In this document: one piece after another, positions 49,446 to 59,269 of the stretch
Position numbering within the stretch: the first letter of the stretch is position 1
How the letters are laid out: each line of letters opens with the position of its first letter
The notes under the pieces: model-generated
What the model saw: the letters and a program-made list of their open reading frames with translations, nothing else
The model's database searches: none
Told to the model about the DNA's origin: nothing
Translations under genes and position numbers: made by a program
Source of the DNA: Paracidovorax avenae
GTDB lineage: Bacteria; Pseudomonadota; Gammaproteobacteria; Burkholderiales; Burkholderiaceae_C
Assembly: GCF_040892545.1 (NCBI RefSeq)
Contig: NZ_CP156079.1
Span: forward strand, 2,143,501-2,207,500
DNA: 64,000 bases
Reading direction: 5' to 3'

Positions 49446-51968
49446 ATGACACGCCGCGTCACCATACAGACGCCCCTGGGAGAGCAGCTGCAGTTCCGGC
49501 AGTTGCAGGGGCGAGAAGAACTGAGCCAGGTTTTCAGCCTGGACATCGACCTGCTGAGCGAGGACAAAAGCATCGACCCGAAGGCGCTGCTGGGCAAGAG
49601 CGCCACGGTGGTGGTGGAGACCGAAGGCGGCGGCCGGCGCTACCTCGACGGGATCGTCACGCGCTTCGGCACGCAGGGTCAGGACCACCGCTTCTATGCC
49701 TACCGCCTGCGGCTGCAGCCCTGGATTTGGCTGGCCTCGCGCAAGAGCGATTTCCGGATATTCCAGAACAAGAGCGTGCCGCAGATCATCGAAGAGGTGC
49801 TGGGCGCGTACGGATATCCGATGGAAAAGAAACTCAGCCGCAGCTACCGCACGTGGGAATACTGCGTGCAATATGACGAGAGCGACCTGCAGTTCGTCTC
49901 GCGGCTGATGGAGCACGAGGGCATCTATTACTACCACCAGCATGCGCAGGGCCAGCACACCCTGACGCTGGCCGACGACATCGTGGCCTCGCACCAGCCG
50001 CTGCCCGGGGCGGCCACGATTCCCTTCTATCCGCCGGAGAAGTCGGCCACGGCGGACCGCGAGAACATCCACGCGTGGGAGCTGCACGAGGAGATCCACT
50101 CGGGCCGCTTCTACAACGACGACTACGACTTCAAGAAACCCAAGGCGGACCTGGCGAACATGCGGCAGATGCCGCCGGGGCACAGCCACGACGCCTACGA
50201 GACCTACGAGTGGCCCGGGGGCTACACGGAGTTCGGCGACGGCGAAGCATATGCACGGGTGCGGCTGCAGGAAAACCTGAGCGGTCGCAGCACGGTGCGC
50301 GGCGAATCGCGCCACCGCTCCCTGGCCACGGGCTACCTCTTCACGCTGGAGAACTACCCGCGCGGGGACCAGAACCAGCAGTACCTGATCACCGGCCTGC
50401 AGTACCACTTCAAGGAGAACCCGCGGGTGAGCGCGGCGAACCCGGGGCAGAAAGGGACGGTGCAGGAAGAGGGCTCGTTCCAGCGGTTCACGCTGCAGGC
50501 GCAGCCCACGAGCCTGCCGTACACGCCTCCACGGGTGACGCCCAAGCCGAAGACCACGGGGCCGCAGACCGCGGTGGTGGTGGGCCCGCCGGGCGAGGAG
50601 ATCTGGCCGGACCAGTACGGGCGGGTGAAGGTGCAGTTCCACTGGGACCGGCAGGGCAAGTTCGACGAGCAGTCCAGCTGCTGGATCCGGGTGTCGCACG
50701 GCTGGGCGGGGCAGAACTACGGGAGCATCTACCTGCCGCGCATCGGGCAGGAAGTGATCGTGGACTTTTTGTCCGGAGACCCGGACCAGCCGATCATCAC
50801 GGGGCGGGTGTACAACGCGGACCAGATGCCGCCGTGGAAGCTGCCGGAGCACAAGACGCAGTCGGGCACGCTCACGCGCTGGAGCAAGGGAGGGGGCGGG
50901 GCGAGCATGCTGCGCTTCGAGGACCAGAAGGGGATAGAGCACCTGGAGCTGTCGAACACGTACGGCAACACGTACCTGAACATGGGGTACCTGATGCACC
51001 AGGGCACGGGGTCGCAGCGGGGGTATGGCTTCGAGCTGCGCACGGACCTGTGGGGGTCGATCCGGGCGGACAAGGGTTTGCTCATCACCACCTATCCGCA
51101 GGACTTCACGTCCATGGTGGCCAACTTCAACCCGGACGGCTTCGACCAGCTGGGCGCGGGCCTGTCCGGCACGGCATCGCTCATGCAGCAGGCCAGCCAG
51201 GCGGCGCAGGCGCTGGACGCGAACCTCGGTGCACTCAACTCGCTCAAGACCTCGCACATGATGGAACTGGGAGCGGGCATCGCGGCCATGACCGGCGCGC
51301 AGGCGGCATCGGCATCGCTGTCCAAGGCGGCTGCCGCGCTGTCGGCCTTCCAGGGCGGCGGTGGTGCGCCGGAAGCGGCCCTGCCGTCCGACACCGATCC
51401 GGCCATGCCCCAGTCGCAGGCGCTGCGCGAACTCTCGCGCGACATCACGCAGCCCATCGTCTCCATCGTGAGCCCGCAGGGCCACACGATGGTCAGCCCC
51501 AAGCCGATCGTCATCAGCTCGGGCCAGAGCGCGTCGATGCACGCCACGCAGCACATCACCGTCTCCAGCGGCGCGCAGCTCACGCAGCTCGCCAAGGCCG
51601 GCATGCTGACGCACGTCTCCGAAGGCGGGCAGCGCACCACGGTGGGCGCGGGCGACATCGCCACCGATGCGCAGACGGGCAACCTCAACCTCACCGCCCA
51701 GCAGAACGCGACCCTGGCCTCGCGCACGGACACTGCCACCGTCGTGGGCCAGCAGAACGTCAACCTGCAGGCCACCGAGGACTCGGTGCTCGTCAAGGCC
51801 GGCCAGCACATCCGCCTGCAGGCGGGCGCGACGATCACGCTCACCGCGGGCGAGGGCGCCTCCATCACCCTCACCAGCGACGGCAAGGTGGAGATCCGCG
51901 GCAAGAACGGGCTCATCGAGCTCAAGGACGTGCTCAGCGTGCTGGGCAAGCCCGTCAACATCAACTGA
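49446..51968 (+). CDS. vgrG: Type VI secretion spike protein VgrG
   Basis: T6SS spike tip of 840 residues (TssI). The N-terminal gp27-like part is at residues ~5-370 (TIQTPLGEQLQFRQLQGREE, YCVQYDESDLQFVSRLMEHE GIYYY), the gp5 OB-fold at ~375-460 (AVVVGPPGEEIWPDQYGRVK VQFHWDR, WIRVSHGWAGQNYGSIYLPR IGQEVIVDF), then a helix-rich linker with Ala/Gly tracts (residues ~560-650) and a C-terminal DUF2345-like beta region (VSIVSPQGHTMVSPKPIVIS, QQNVNLQATEDSVLVKAGQH). ATG 49446 follows the short spacer after TetR. No sheath, membrane complex or ClpV gene is in the window, so this is an orphan spike/effector module. It delivers the Rhs effector encoded downstream. Confidence 0.94.
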   Translation: MTRRVTIQTPLGEQLQFRQLQGREELSQVFSLDIDLLSEDKSIDPKALLGKSATVVVETEGGGRRYLDGIVTRFGTQGQDHRFYAYRLRLQPWIWLASRKSDFRIFQNKSVPQIIEEVLGAYGYPMEKKLSRSYRTWEYCVQYDESDLQFVSRLMEHEGIYYYHQHAQGQHTLTLADDIVASHQPLPGAATIPFYPPEKSATADRENIHAWELHEEIHSGRFYNDDYDFKKPKADLANMRQMPPGHSHDAYETYEWPGGYTEFGDGEAYARVRLQENLSGRSTVRGESRHRSLATGYLFTLENYPRGDQNQQYLITGLQYHFKENPRVSAANPGQKGTVQEEGSFQRFTLQAQPTSLPYTPPRVTPKPKTTGPQTAVVVGPPGEEIWPDQYGRVKVQFHWDRQGKFDEQSSCWIRVSHGWAGQNYGSIYLPRIGQEVIVDFLSGDPDQPIITGRVYNADQMPPWKLPEHKTQSGTLTRWSKGGGGASMLRFEDQKGIEHLELSNTYGNTYLNMGYLMHQGTGSQRGYGFELRTDLWGSIRADKGLLITTYPQDFTSMVANFNPDGFDQLGAGLSGTASLMQQASQAAQALDANLGALNSLKTSHMMELGAGIAAMTGAQAASASLSKAAAALSAFQGGGGAPEAALPSDTDPAMPQSQALRELSRDITQPIVSIVSPQGHTMVSPKPIVISSGQSASMHATQHITVSSGAQLTQLAKAGMLTHVSEGGQRTTVGAGDIATDAQTGNLNLTAQQNATLASRTDTATVVGQQNVNLQATEDSVLVKAGQHIRLQAGATITLTAGEGASITLTSDGKVEIRGKNGLIELKDVLSVLGKPVNIN

Positions 51969-51999
51969 CCCTCCCGCGGCCTTGGCCGCGGAACGATCC

Positions 52000-52458
52000 A
52001 TGCAGTACCACATCCAGGAAGCCACCTTCGACCTGCCCGAGGGCAGCTTCATCGACCGCAGCGTGAACGTGCTGGTCTTCGGTGATCCCGCGCTGCCTTT
52101 CAGTGTGGTCATCACGCGCGACTATTTCGACGAGGGCGGAAGCGTCGAGCAACTGCTGCGCGAGCAGGTCAAGGCGCTGTCCACGTCGGGCAAGCAGTTC
52201 AAGGAGCTGGAATTCGGCACGACCCATCTGCCGTTGAATGCGCCGGCGGGCGCACCTTCTTCCGGCGGGGCGCACAACGCTGCTGGTGCCTACGTCACCT
52301 ATACCAGGCAGGGCCACCCCATCCACCAGAAGGTGGTGCTCGCGGAGATGCCGGGACGCAAGGCACTGGTGGTGACCGGCACGTATGCCGGCCCCTGGAA
52401 GGAGGAGCACGTCGCCCACTGGGCCTCGGTCCTGCACAGCCTGCGCCTGCGCGCGTGA
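52000..52458 (+). CDS. Eag-type effector chaperone (DcrB/DUF1795)
   Basis: Protein of 152 residues starting MQYHIQEATFDLPEGSFIDRSVN (first pieces: MQYHIQEATFDLPEGSFIDR), with VITRDYFDEGGSVEQLLREQ and VVLAEMPGRKALVVTGTYAG. These are features of the DUF1795/DcrB fold of Eag chaperones. Eag proteins shield the hydrophobic N-terminal segment of prePAAR-containing Rhs effectors and are encoded between vgrG and rhs, as here. ATG 52000 is 31 bp after the VgrG stop. Its partner should be the N-terminus of the Rhs protein at 52503. Confidence 0.9.
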   Translation: MQYHIQEATFDLPEGSFIDRSVNVLVFGDPALPFSVVITRDYFDEGGSVEQLLREQVKALSTSGKQFKELEFGTTHLPLNAPAGAPSSGGAHNAAGAYVTYTRQGHPIHQKVVLAEMPGRKALVVTGTYAGPWKEEHVAHWASVLHSLRLRA

Positions 52459-52502
52459 GGTCACTCGTTTCTTTCCCACCATCGCTTTGAACGCAACACG
52501 CC

Positions 52503-55500
52503 ATGCCCAAGGCCGCCCGACTGCACGATCCGATCGCCCACACCTATGCACGCGAAGGGCACGCTGCCGGCGCGGCCGCAGCGGTCGGCATCGAATTCGG
52601 GGCCGCGGTGGCGATCGGCGCCGTGGTGGGGACAATCGCCTGTCCGGGCCTCGGCACGGCCGCCGGGATTGCGATCGGCTTGGGTGTTGCCGTGGCGTCG
52701 TTCGTCGTGGCGCATGCGTTCTCGCTGGTGGGCGACTTCGTTCAGTCGTTCGGCGAGGCCTTCGGGCGAAGTTTTACCTCCGACTGCGGCACGCTCACAG
52801 CGACCGGGTCGACCTCGGTTTTCATCAACGGCAAGCCGGCGATCCGGACCGGGCTGGATGTGGCCACATGCGACAAGCACAGCATGCCCACCAGCCTGGT
52901 CATCTTCGGCAGCGAGAACGTCTTCATCGACAGCTACCGCGCCGCGCGTGAAGGCGACTGCGTGGACTGCGAGGCCAAGATCAGCAAGGGCTCGGAGGAC
53001 GTCTTCATCGGCGGCGAGTCCGTGCCTGTCGCGAATTTCCGCGAGCGCGAAGTGCCGGATTCGGACCGCGAATTCGCCAGCAAGGCACGATTCTGGGCGG
53101 GCATCCTCGGCGGCGCCGCCGGCGCGCTGAAGGCCGGCGTCAAGTGTTTCGGAATGGCCGTGCTCACCGGCGTGGTGGGTGCGAAGGTGATGGGCGAGAT
53201 CCTGCCGTCCTTCGACGGTGGCCACTCTGCCGCGACCGGCGCTGGCGACAGTGCAGGCACAGCCCTCGGTAATTTCCTGCAAGGCAAGCCGGTGCACGTG
53301 GTGACCGGCGCCAAAGTGCTGCTGGGCGACGACGACACCGACTTCAGCCTGCCCGGAGCGCTGCCCATCGCATGGCGCCGCACCTATGCATCCTGCGATG
53401 CGCGAACGGGCGTGCTGGGCACGGGCTGGAGCCTGCCTTTCAGCGTGGAACTGGTCTTCGAGGGCGGCAAGGCGCACTTCATCGATGAGGCCGGCCGCGA
53501 CATCCCCTTCGACGACCTGCCGCCCGGCGGCCAGATGTTCAGCGTGCCGGAAGGCGTGCAACTGAGCCGCGGGGAGGGCGGCGCCTACTTCATCGGCATG
53601 CCTGCGCTGGGCTGGATCTACTGCTTCGGCCAGCGCGCCGGCAGCAGCGATGGCGAACGCCTCGGATTGCAGCAATGGGCGGATTTCAACGGCAACACCA
53701 TCGACTTCCATCGCGATGCCGATGGCGTGGTGCGGCATGTGACCGACAGCGCAGGCCACCGGCTCGCGCTGCGCTATGCGCAGGCCGGCGGGCTGCGCCT
53801 CGTGCGCGTGGACCTCACGGCGGGCGGCCCGGCCGGCACGCTGGTCGAATACCGCTACGACGCCCATGGCCAGCTCGCCCAGGTCATCGACCGCCTGGGC
53901 CGCTGCGTGCGGCGCTTCACCTGGGAGGGGGCCACCCTCGTCGCGCAGACCTTCGCGAGCGGGCTGGTGGCCCGCTACCGGTGGGACCGGCCCGCGCCCG
54001 AAGGCCGCGTGGTGCAGCACTGGCTGGAGGACGCAGCCCCGGGCATGCCCGCCACCGCCTGGACCTTCGAATACGACCTGCCCGGCGAACGGCCCGGCGA
54101 TCGGCGCACGCGCGTCACGGACCACATCGGAAGGGTGCAGCTCTTCGACCACGATGCGGACCAGAACGTCACGCGCATCGAGGATCCGCTGGGGCAGGTG
54201 CAGCGCATGGAGTGGAACGACCTGTGGCAACTGCTGGCCTGGACGCGTGCGGACGGCAGCCGGTTCACCTTCACCTATGACCGCCTGGGCAACCTGACCG
54301 GTGCCACCGACCCGCTGGGGCTGACCGCCCGGCTGGACTGGCACGAACGCCTGCAGCGCGTGCGCGCGGCCACCGCCGTGGACGGCACCCGCTGGCACTA
54401 CACCTACGACGACCGCGGCAACCGCACGGAAGTGCTGGGGCCGCCGCTGGACCCGGGTACGCCGCCGCACATCCCGGGTGATGAGGGCGAGACACGCTGG
54501 CGCGAAACCACGCTGCACGACCCCCGTGGCCTGCCCGTGGTCACCATCGACGCGAACGGTGGACGCCAGCAATGGGCCTGGGACGAGCGCGCCCTGCTGG
54601 TGCGCCACACCGATTGCTCGGGCAAGACCACGCGCTTCGAGTACGACGCCAACGGGTTCCTGAGAGCAAGCACGGATGCGCTGGGGCAGACCACGCGGTA
54701 CGTGCATGACGCGCTCGGCCGGCTGCTGAGCATGACGCTGGCCGATGGGGCGGCACGCAGCTACACCTATGACGACGCGGACCGCCTGGTCGCTTCGGGG
54801 AATTCCAGCCACCACCTCGCGCGCTACCACTACGACATCCACGGCAAGCTGCTGGCGCTGCAGCGGCCCGATGGCAGCACGGTCCACCTGGGCTACGACG
54901 CAGCGCACCGCCTCGCGAGCCTTGTCGGCGAGAACGGCGCCACGTACCGCTTTGCCTACGACACGGCCAACCGGATGGTGCAGGAGTCGCGGCCGGACGG
55001 GAGCCGACGGTCATTCGAACACGATGCGTTGGGGCGCGTGGTGGCGCTGCGGGAAGACCCCGGCGAGGACGACGTGATCGAGCACGCGATACCGGGCCAT
55101 GCGCCAGCTGCACCGATCCAGACGGTGTATGACCGTGATGCCATCGGCCGGCTCGTGGAAAAGCGTGTGCAGGCCGCGGCCCGGGAGGGCGTCGTGCAGC
55201 GCTTCGCTTACGACAGGATGGGGCGCGTGGTGCGGGCGCAAATGCTTGACGCCGCTGGCCAGTCAACCCACCACACGCTGACCTTCGGCTACAGCCTGCT
55301 GGGAGATCTCACCCTGGAGACTGCCGAGGATGCGGTCGCGGGTACGCACACCGTGCTGCGCCATACGCACGATCCGCTGGGCAACCGTCTCGCCACCGAG
55401 TTGCCGGACGGGCGCGTGCTGCGCCACCTGCACTACGGCAGCGGCCATGTCCACCAGATCAGCCTGGACGGCGTCGTGGTGGCCGACATCGAGCGTGACG

Positions 55501-57290
55501 ACCTGCATCGCGAAGTGCTGCGCACGCAGGGACGCTGGGCGAGCCGCTGGGCCTACGACCCGCTGGGCCGCCGGCGGGCGCAGTGGACCCAGTCGGCGAG
55601 CCTGCGGGTGGGCGCGGGCTGGGCGGGACAGATGCCGGATGCATCGGCCGCGTCGGGCATGGGAGTGCCGTCGGACGGGCTGCGCAAGCAATGGGACTAC
55701 GACGCCTCGGGCGAACTGGTGCGCGCGCGCCACAGCCGCAATGGAGAGACCCGCTACCGCTATGACCCGGCCGGCCACGTCCTGTCCGCCACGCTGCAGG
55801 CCGCAGGGGCCGTGGGCGGTGCGTCTCCGGCCCTGCAGCAGGCGCTGCACGAGGTCTTCCACTACGACCCGGCCGGCAACCGGCTCGATGCGCCCGTGCC
55901 TCAAGGCGCCGAGGGCAGCCGGGGCTGGGTGCGCCACAACCGGGTGAAGGTGCTGCAGGACAAGCGCTACGACTACGACGGTTTCGGCCGGCTGGTGCGC
56001 AAGCGCATCGGCGCGCACACCGAACTGCACTGCCGCTACGACGCGCTGCACCGCATGACCCATGCCTCGGTGATCCGCGCGGGCCGCGATGGCGAACCCA
56101 TCCGGCAGGTCTTCCGCTACCGGTACGACGCCCTGGGCCGGCGGATCGCCAAGGAGGACGATTTCGGTGCAACGCGGTTCCTATGGGAAGGCCTGCGGCT
56201 GCTGCAGGAGAGCCGCGGCGCGCAGACCAGCACCTATGTGTACGAAGCGGCCAGCTACCGGCCGCTTGCGCGCATCGATGGTGTTGGTCCGTTGGAGCCG
56301 GAGCATCCGGTATCCGTGCTCGCGCTGGCGGGGGAGGACCCGCAAGGTGGTCCGGCCGCGGGCAAGGTCCGTTCCGTCCCGGTCACCAACGGGGACGCGA
56401 GCGACGCACACCATGCAATGGCCGGGCCGGTGGGGGCGACGGCGCGCTGGTTGGCGAAAGTGGAAGCGCGTGAACGTTCGACGCAGCGGATGGAACCGGG
56501 GCAGGAACCTCAGGAGGGTTCCAAGCCCGCGGATTCCGCTTCATCTCAGACCTCAGCTCGCATCTACTACTTCCACCTGCAGCCCAATGGACTGCCTGAG
56601 GAAATGAGCGATCGCAATGGCCATCTGGTGTGGCGGGCGCAATACCGCGTGTGGGGCAGCGCGGTTACCGAGGAATGGCAGGCGTTCGATGCAGCAGGTC
56701 GTCCCTTGGATGCGCCGATGGCGGAGGCGGGTATCCGGACGCAGGCGGGCGCGGTGCCCCTGCCGCAGAACCTGCGCATGCAGGGGCAGTATCTGGACCG
56801 GGAGACGGGTTTGCACTACAACACCTTCCGGTACTATGACGCGGATCTGGGAGCTTTCACCACGCCGGATCCGATCGGGTTGGCCGGCGGAGTGAATTTG
56901 CATCGCTACGCTCTAAATCCTTTTGCTTGGATTGACCCTTGGGGTTGGTGTACCAGTAGCGTTAAAAAGGCTCAAAGAGAACTGGATGCAGGAGCCGTCA
57001 AGGTAACTGTTAAATCACGAGCAGATGCAGAAATGCTGTTTATGGAGAGATATCTGGGTGATGGGTATTTAAACATGACGGGGGAAAGTGGGCCGTCTAC
57101 AAAAAATCTTATGGACTGGCGTACCGGGAGATCGACAAAAGAGGGAACATATCATTGGGATACACAAATGGATCCAGCCAATCCTGGTAGGGTTCAGGGG
57201 CACGGGCCAACTAATCCCGATGGTGCTATGCCTCACTTGCAAGTGCATGAAATTGGTGGAAAAGTGATTCACATCTTCTTTCCTTGGTAG
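52503..57290 (+). CDS. PAAR-Rhs type VI secretion effector with unrecognised C-terminal toxin
   Basis: Effector of 1595 residues. N-terminus: a prePAAR start (MPKAARLHDPIAHTYAREGH), hydrophobic helices at ~23-70, a PAAR domain at ~88-170 (CGTLTATGSTSVFINGKPAI, GKPAIRTG, GSENVFIDSY), a second hydrophobic stretch ~195-235. The RHS shell with YD repeats follows (~275-1455; for example RYDAHGQLAQVIDRLGR), ending with YYDADLGAFTTPDPIGLAGG (DPIGL at ~1456-1460) and DPWGWC at ~1478. The toxin is the last ~114 residues (from ~1482). Its GC content falls sharply from about base 56920. It has histidines at 1551 (YHWD), 1567 (GHG), 1578 (PHLQ), 1582 (VHE) and 1590 (IHIFF). I do not recognise it. Its target is unknown; nuclease is plausible. 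Confidence 0.93.
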   Translation: MPKAARLHDPIAHTYAREGHAAGAAAAVGIEFGAAVAIGAVVGTIACPGLGTAAGIAIGLGVAVASFVVAHAFSLVGDFVQSFGEAFGRSFTSDCGTLTATGSTSVFINGKPAIRTGLDVATCDKHSMPTSLVIFGSENVFIDSYRAAREGDCVDCEAKISKGSEDVFIGGESVPVANFREREVPDSDREFASKARFWAGILGGAAGALKAGVKCFGMAVLTGVVGAKVMGEILPSFDGGHSAATGAGDSAGTALGNFLQGKPVHVVTGAKVLLGDDDTDFSLPGALPIAWRRTYASCDARTGVLGTGWSLPFSVELVFEGGKAHFIDEAGRDIPFDDLPPGGQMFSVPEGVQLSRGEGGAYFIGMPALGWIYCFGQRAGSSDGERLGLQQWADFNGNTIDFHRDADGVVRHVTDSAGHRLALRYAQAGGLRLVRVDLTAGGPAGTLVEYRYDAHGQLAQVIDRLGRCVRRFTWEGATLVAQTFASGLVARYRWDRPAPEGRVVQHWLEDAAPGMPATAWTFEYDLPGERPGDRRTRVTDHIGRVQLFDHDADQNVTRIEDPLGQVQRMEWNDLWQLLAWTRADGSRFTFTYDRLGNLTGATDPLGLTARLDWHERLQRVRAATAVDGTRWHYTYDDRGNRTEVLGPPLDPGTPPHIPGDEGETRWRETTLHDPRGLPVVTIDANGGRQQWAWDERALLVRHTDCSGKTTRFEYDANGFLRASTDALGQTTRYVHDALGRLLSMTLADGAARSYTYDDADRLVASGNSSHHLARYHYDIHGKLLALQRPDGSTVHLGYDAAHRLASLVGENGATYRFAYDTANRMVQESRPDGSRRSFEHDALGRVVALREDPGEDDVIEHAIPGHAPAAPIQTVYDRDAIGRLVEKRVQAAAREGVVQRFAYDRMGRVVRAQMLDAAGQSTHHTLTFGYSLLGDLTLETAEDAVAGTHTVLRHTHDPLGNRLATELPDGRVLRHLHYGSGHVHQISLDGVVVADIERDDLHREVLRTQGRWASRWAYDPLGRRRAQWTQSASLRVGAGWAGQMPDASAASGMGVPSDGLRKQWDYDASGELVRARHSRNGETRYRYDPAGHVLSATLQAAGAVGGASPALQQALHEVFHYDPAGNRLDAPVPQGAEGSRGWVRHNRVKVLQDKRYDYDGFGRLVRKRIGAHTELHCRYDALHRMTHASVIRAGRDGEPIRQVFRYRYDALGRRIAKEDDFGATRFLWEGLRLLQESRGAQTSTYVYEAASYRPLARIDGVGPLEPEHPVSVLALAGEDPQGGPAAGKVRSVPVTNGDASDAHHAMAGPVGATARWLAKVEARERSTQRMEPGQEPQEGSKPADSASSQTSARIYYFHLQPNGLPEEMSDRNGHLVWRAQYRVWGSAVTEEWQAFDAAGRPLDAPMAEAGIRTQAGAVPLPQNLRMQGQYLDRETGLHYNTFRYYDADLGAFTTPDPIGLAGGVNLHRYALNPFAWIDPWGWCTSSVKKAQRELDAGAVKVTVKSRADAEMLFMERYLGDGYLNMTGESGPSTKNLMDWRTGRSTKEGTYHWDTQMDPANPGRVQGHGPTNPDGAMPHLQVHEIGGKVIHIFFPW

Positions 57291-57291
57291 T

Positions 57292-57669
57292 ATGAATACT
57301 ATTGATAAAATTTTGCGTGGAAGAATAATGGTTTGTGAGGTTCCATCTGATTCTATTGATAAAAGGCGATGGCTCGAATTACAATTGCAGGATTCGTCGA
57401 GGGTGAGTTATCCTTTGAAAACTCCTCCTCATTCAGCGCTTGCATTTTCTTCCTTCTGGCCATCTGTTTCTATAAATGATGCTGAATTTAAATTAAGAAT
57501 TTCGGATTTTGACACTGAAGATATAGAACGTGGGATGGATCCTTCGTATGAAAATGTTGGTGAATATATAAATATTAAAAACTATGATGATTTGATTTTA
57601 TGGCTTGATGCACATGGGGTTCGTTTGAGTGACTTTGTGGATTCGGCCGAAACAGATTATCCATTGTGA
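57292..57669 (+). CDS. Candidate immunity protein of the Rhs toxin
   Basis: Protein of 125 residues beginning MNTIDKILRGRIMVCEVPSD. It starts one base after the Rhs stop, is AT-rich like the toxin tip and acidic toward its end (DTEDIERGMDPSYENVGEYI, DSAETDYPL). No signal peptide or membrane helix, so it is cytoplasmic, which suits a toxin acting in the cytoplasm. No family recognised. Position directly after a polymorphic toxin is the normal place for the cognate immunity gene. Assignment is by context. Confidence 0.78.
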   Translation: MNTIDKILRGRIMVCEVPSDSIDKRRWLELQLQDSSRVSYPLKTPPHSALAFSSFWPSVSINDAEFKLRISDFDTEDIERGMDPSYENVGEYINIKNYDDLILWLDAHGVRLSDFVDSAETDYPL

Positions 57670-57768
57670 GATAAGTAGAGCCGGTGAAATTCCCTGACGT
57701 ATGACCTGCTGTTTTGGCGCAATAAATGGCTCTTTTGTATCGTATTTGCCATCGCAGGGATTGGTAAA

Positions 57769-58113
57769 ATGATGAATGACTCGCTGGAAAAAATTGGAAA
57801 ATATTATAATTTTGTTGATGAGATGTTTGAATGCATTAGGAGTCATCACGCTGGAGACGGTGCAAAAGATGTGGAGATGGTTTTTTATGCCAGAGATCAC
57901 TCGGTCTCGGGTGACGTTTGGAGGAATGTGCTGCTGCGTTTGAAGGGCGTGCGGGAGGTTTTTTACTCTGCCAAAGGAGGTCAAAGTAGTGTGATGGTAT
58001 CAGGAGTTCGCTTGCTGAGCTTCGATGAATTATTGTGCATTGAAGTCGATGGGGTTTATGAGCACGACAAGGAACCGCAGACTATTGAAGAAATTAGAAA
58101 ATATGGAACTTGA
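57769..58113 (+). CDS. Second AT-rich small protein, possible additional immunity protein
   Basis: Protein of 114 residues (MMNDSLEKIGKYYNFVDEMF start; ends TIEEIRKYGT). It is soluble, acidic and AT-rich in codons. It could be an orphan immunity gene from an earlier toxin, or a second partner for the present one. ATG 57769, preceded by a weak AGGGA. The 99 bp between it and the previous gene holds no ORF. No family recognised. Confidence 0.6.
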   Translation: MMNDSLEKIGKYYNFVDEMFECIRSHHAGDGAKDVEMVFYARDHSVSGDVWRNVLLRLKGVREVFYSAKGGQSSVMVSGVRLLSFDELLCIEVDGVYEHDKEPQTIEEIRKYGT

Positions 58114-58662
58114 TATGCCATCGGGGATAGTGTGGAGATAGTTGAGATGTGATATGTTTTATTTTGAATATGACGGAATTTGAGGTGCAAACCTGAACCC
58201 CAGGTAAATTGCGCAGTAGAATGGTGATATAGGAAATTGCAGTTTGAAAAGATGTTGGCCCACGAATCGGCGGGGCCCGCCTCAACTGCCGTGCAGAGGA
58301 CGCTGCATGAAGCATTCCATTAAGGCCCCTCGGAAGCTGTTTGGTCGCGACCGCGCAGTCCAAGAAGGCAGCCCCGTGCTTGTAATAGATGAGGCTCTCA
58401 AGAAAACTTGAAATTTTAAATTGCACTGATTTTTGTTTATTTTCAGAGAAAACAAGAAACCAAATATTTCAAGGTTAAATAATCGAATCTTCATTTATTT
58501 GAAAAAATCTTTTCTGCCCTGCAAATGGCACGCGCGTATTTTTTGATCTATATGGGAAGTGCAGAATTTTTGCCCGCGCTGACTATGCGCGGATAGCGTG
58601 GTCGGAGACATCTGCGAGCTTGGCCAAAGGCCTCTAAAACTAGGCGGTAGCCGGCCTGTTCT
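58114..58662. other. Gene-free AT-rich stretch downstream of Rhs module
   Basis: No supported gene. Composition is AT-rich at 58114-58250 and 58390-58530, with a GC-richer insert at about 58255-58380 that looks like a relic of another sequence. Open frames on both strands are short and have no recognisable family. This is the right boundary of the effector/immunity island, next to a truncated methyltransferase gene. Confidence 0.5.
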
Positions 58663-59242
58663 TCAGGCCGCAGCGCTCCCGGCATGCGCCACCCACCCCT
58701 TGAAGGTGAACGCGCCATAGAACAGCTCGATGTCCACGAATCCCGCCTCACGGAGCAGATCGGCGTCCTGCTGCGGGGACAGCACCGGCAGTCGTTGCCT
58801 GAATGCCGCAATGCCGCCTTCGGCCTGTGTTGCGGGCACGCCGGATGCCGCAGCGAATGCCGCATTGCGTGCGAGCCAGCGATCCCCTGCAGGAATTTCG
58901 CTGTCAAAGCTGTGGTGCGCGACGACCAGGGGCGCTCCGGGCTTCGGCCGTGCGCGCAGTTGCTGCAAGGTCCGCAGGCGCTCGGCTGCCGGCAGGAAAT
59001 GGAGCGTCAGCAGGCAGGTCGCGCCGTCGAAAGGGCCTGCCGGCGCACTGTCGATATAGCCTTCGTGCAGGTGCACGCGCGGCGCGAGCGGGCCGAGGGT
59101 CGTGCGGGCAAGGCCAAGCATCTCGGCGGAGGGATCGACACCGTCGAAGCGCCACGCCGGCTGCATCTCGGCGAAGGCCTTCAGTTCCAATCCGCCGCCT
59201 GCGCCGAGCACCAGGATGCGGGCGCCGACGCCGCCGCACGAT
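58663..59242 (-). pseudogene. SAM-dependent methyltransferase, N-terminally truncated
   Basis: The minus-strand frame carries the class I methyltransferase core: RILVLGAGGGLELKAFAEMQ (motif I), DGVDPSAEMLGLARTTLGPL (motif II), DGATCLLTLHFLPAAERLRT and PKPGAPLVVAHHSFD, up to the natural end GWVAHAGSAAA. About 30-40 residues normally ahead of motif I are missing, and no start codon is available before it. The frame continues upstream only as antisense of the reductase gene, whose stop (59270) lies 28 bp away. It is therefore probably inactive, although a nearby start could still be used. Confidence 0.7.
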
Positions 59243-59269
59243 CGGAGAACGGGATCATCGCGTGCGGTA

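Noticed and set aside
49365..52115. 916-codon open frame on the minus strand
   Set aside because: Antisense to vgrG and the Eag gene, with Arg/Leu/Val-rich, motif-free sequence.
52461..54908. 815-codon open frame on the minus strand
   Set aside because: Antisense to the Rhs gene; lacks any recognisable domain and is an effect of codon bias.
49446..57290. A complete type VI secretion cluster
   Set aside because: Only VgrG, the Eag chaperone and the Rhs effector are present; no tss membrane, sheath or ClpV genes are in the window.
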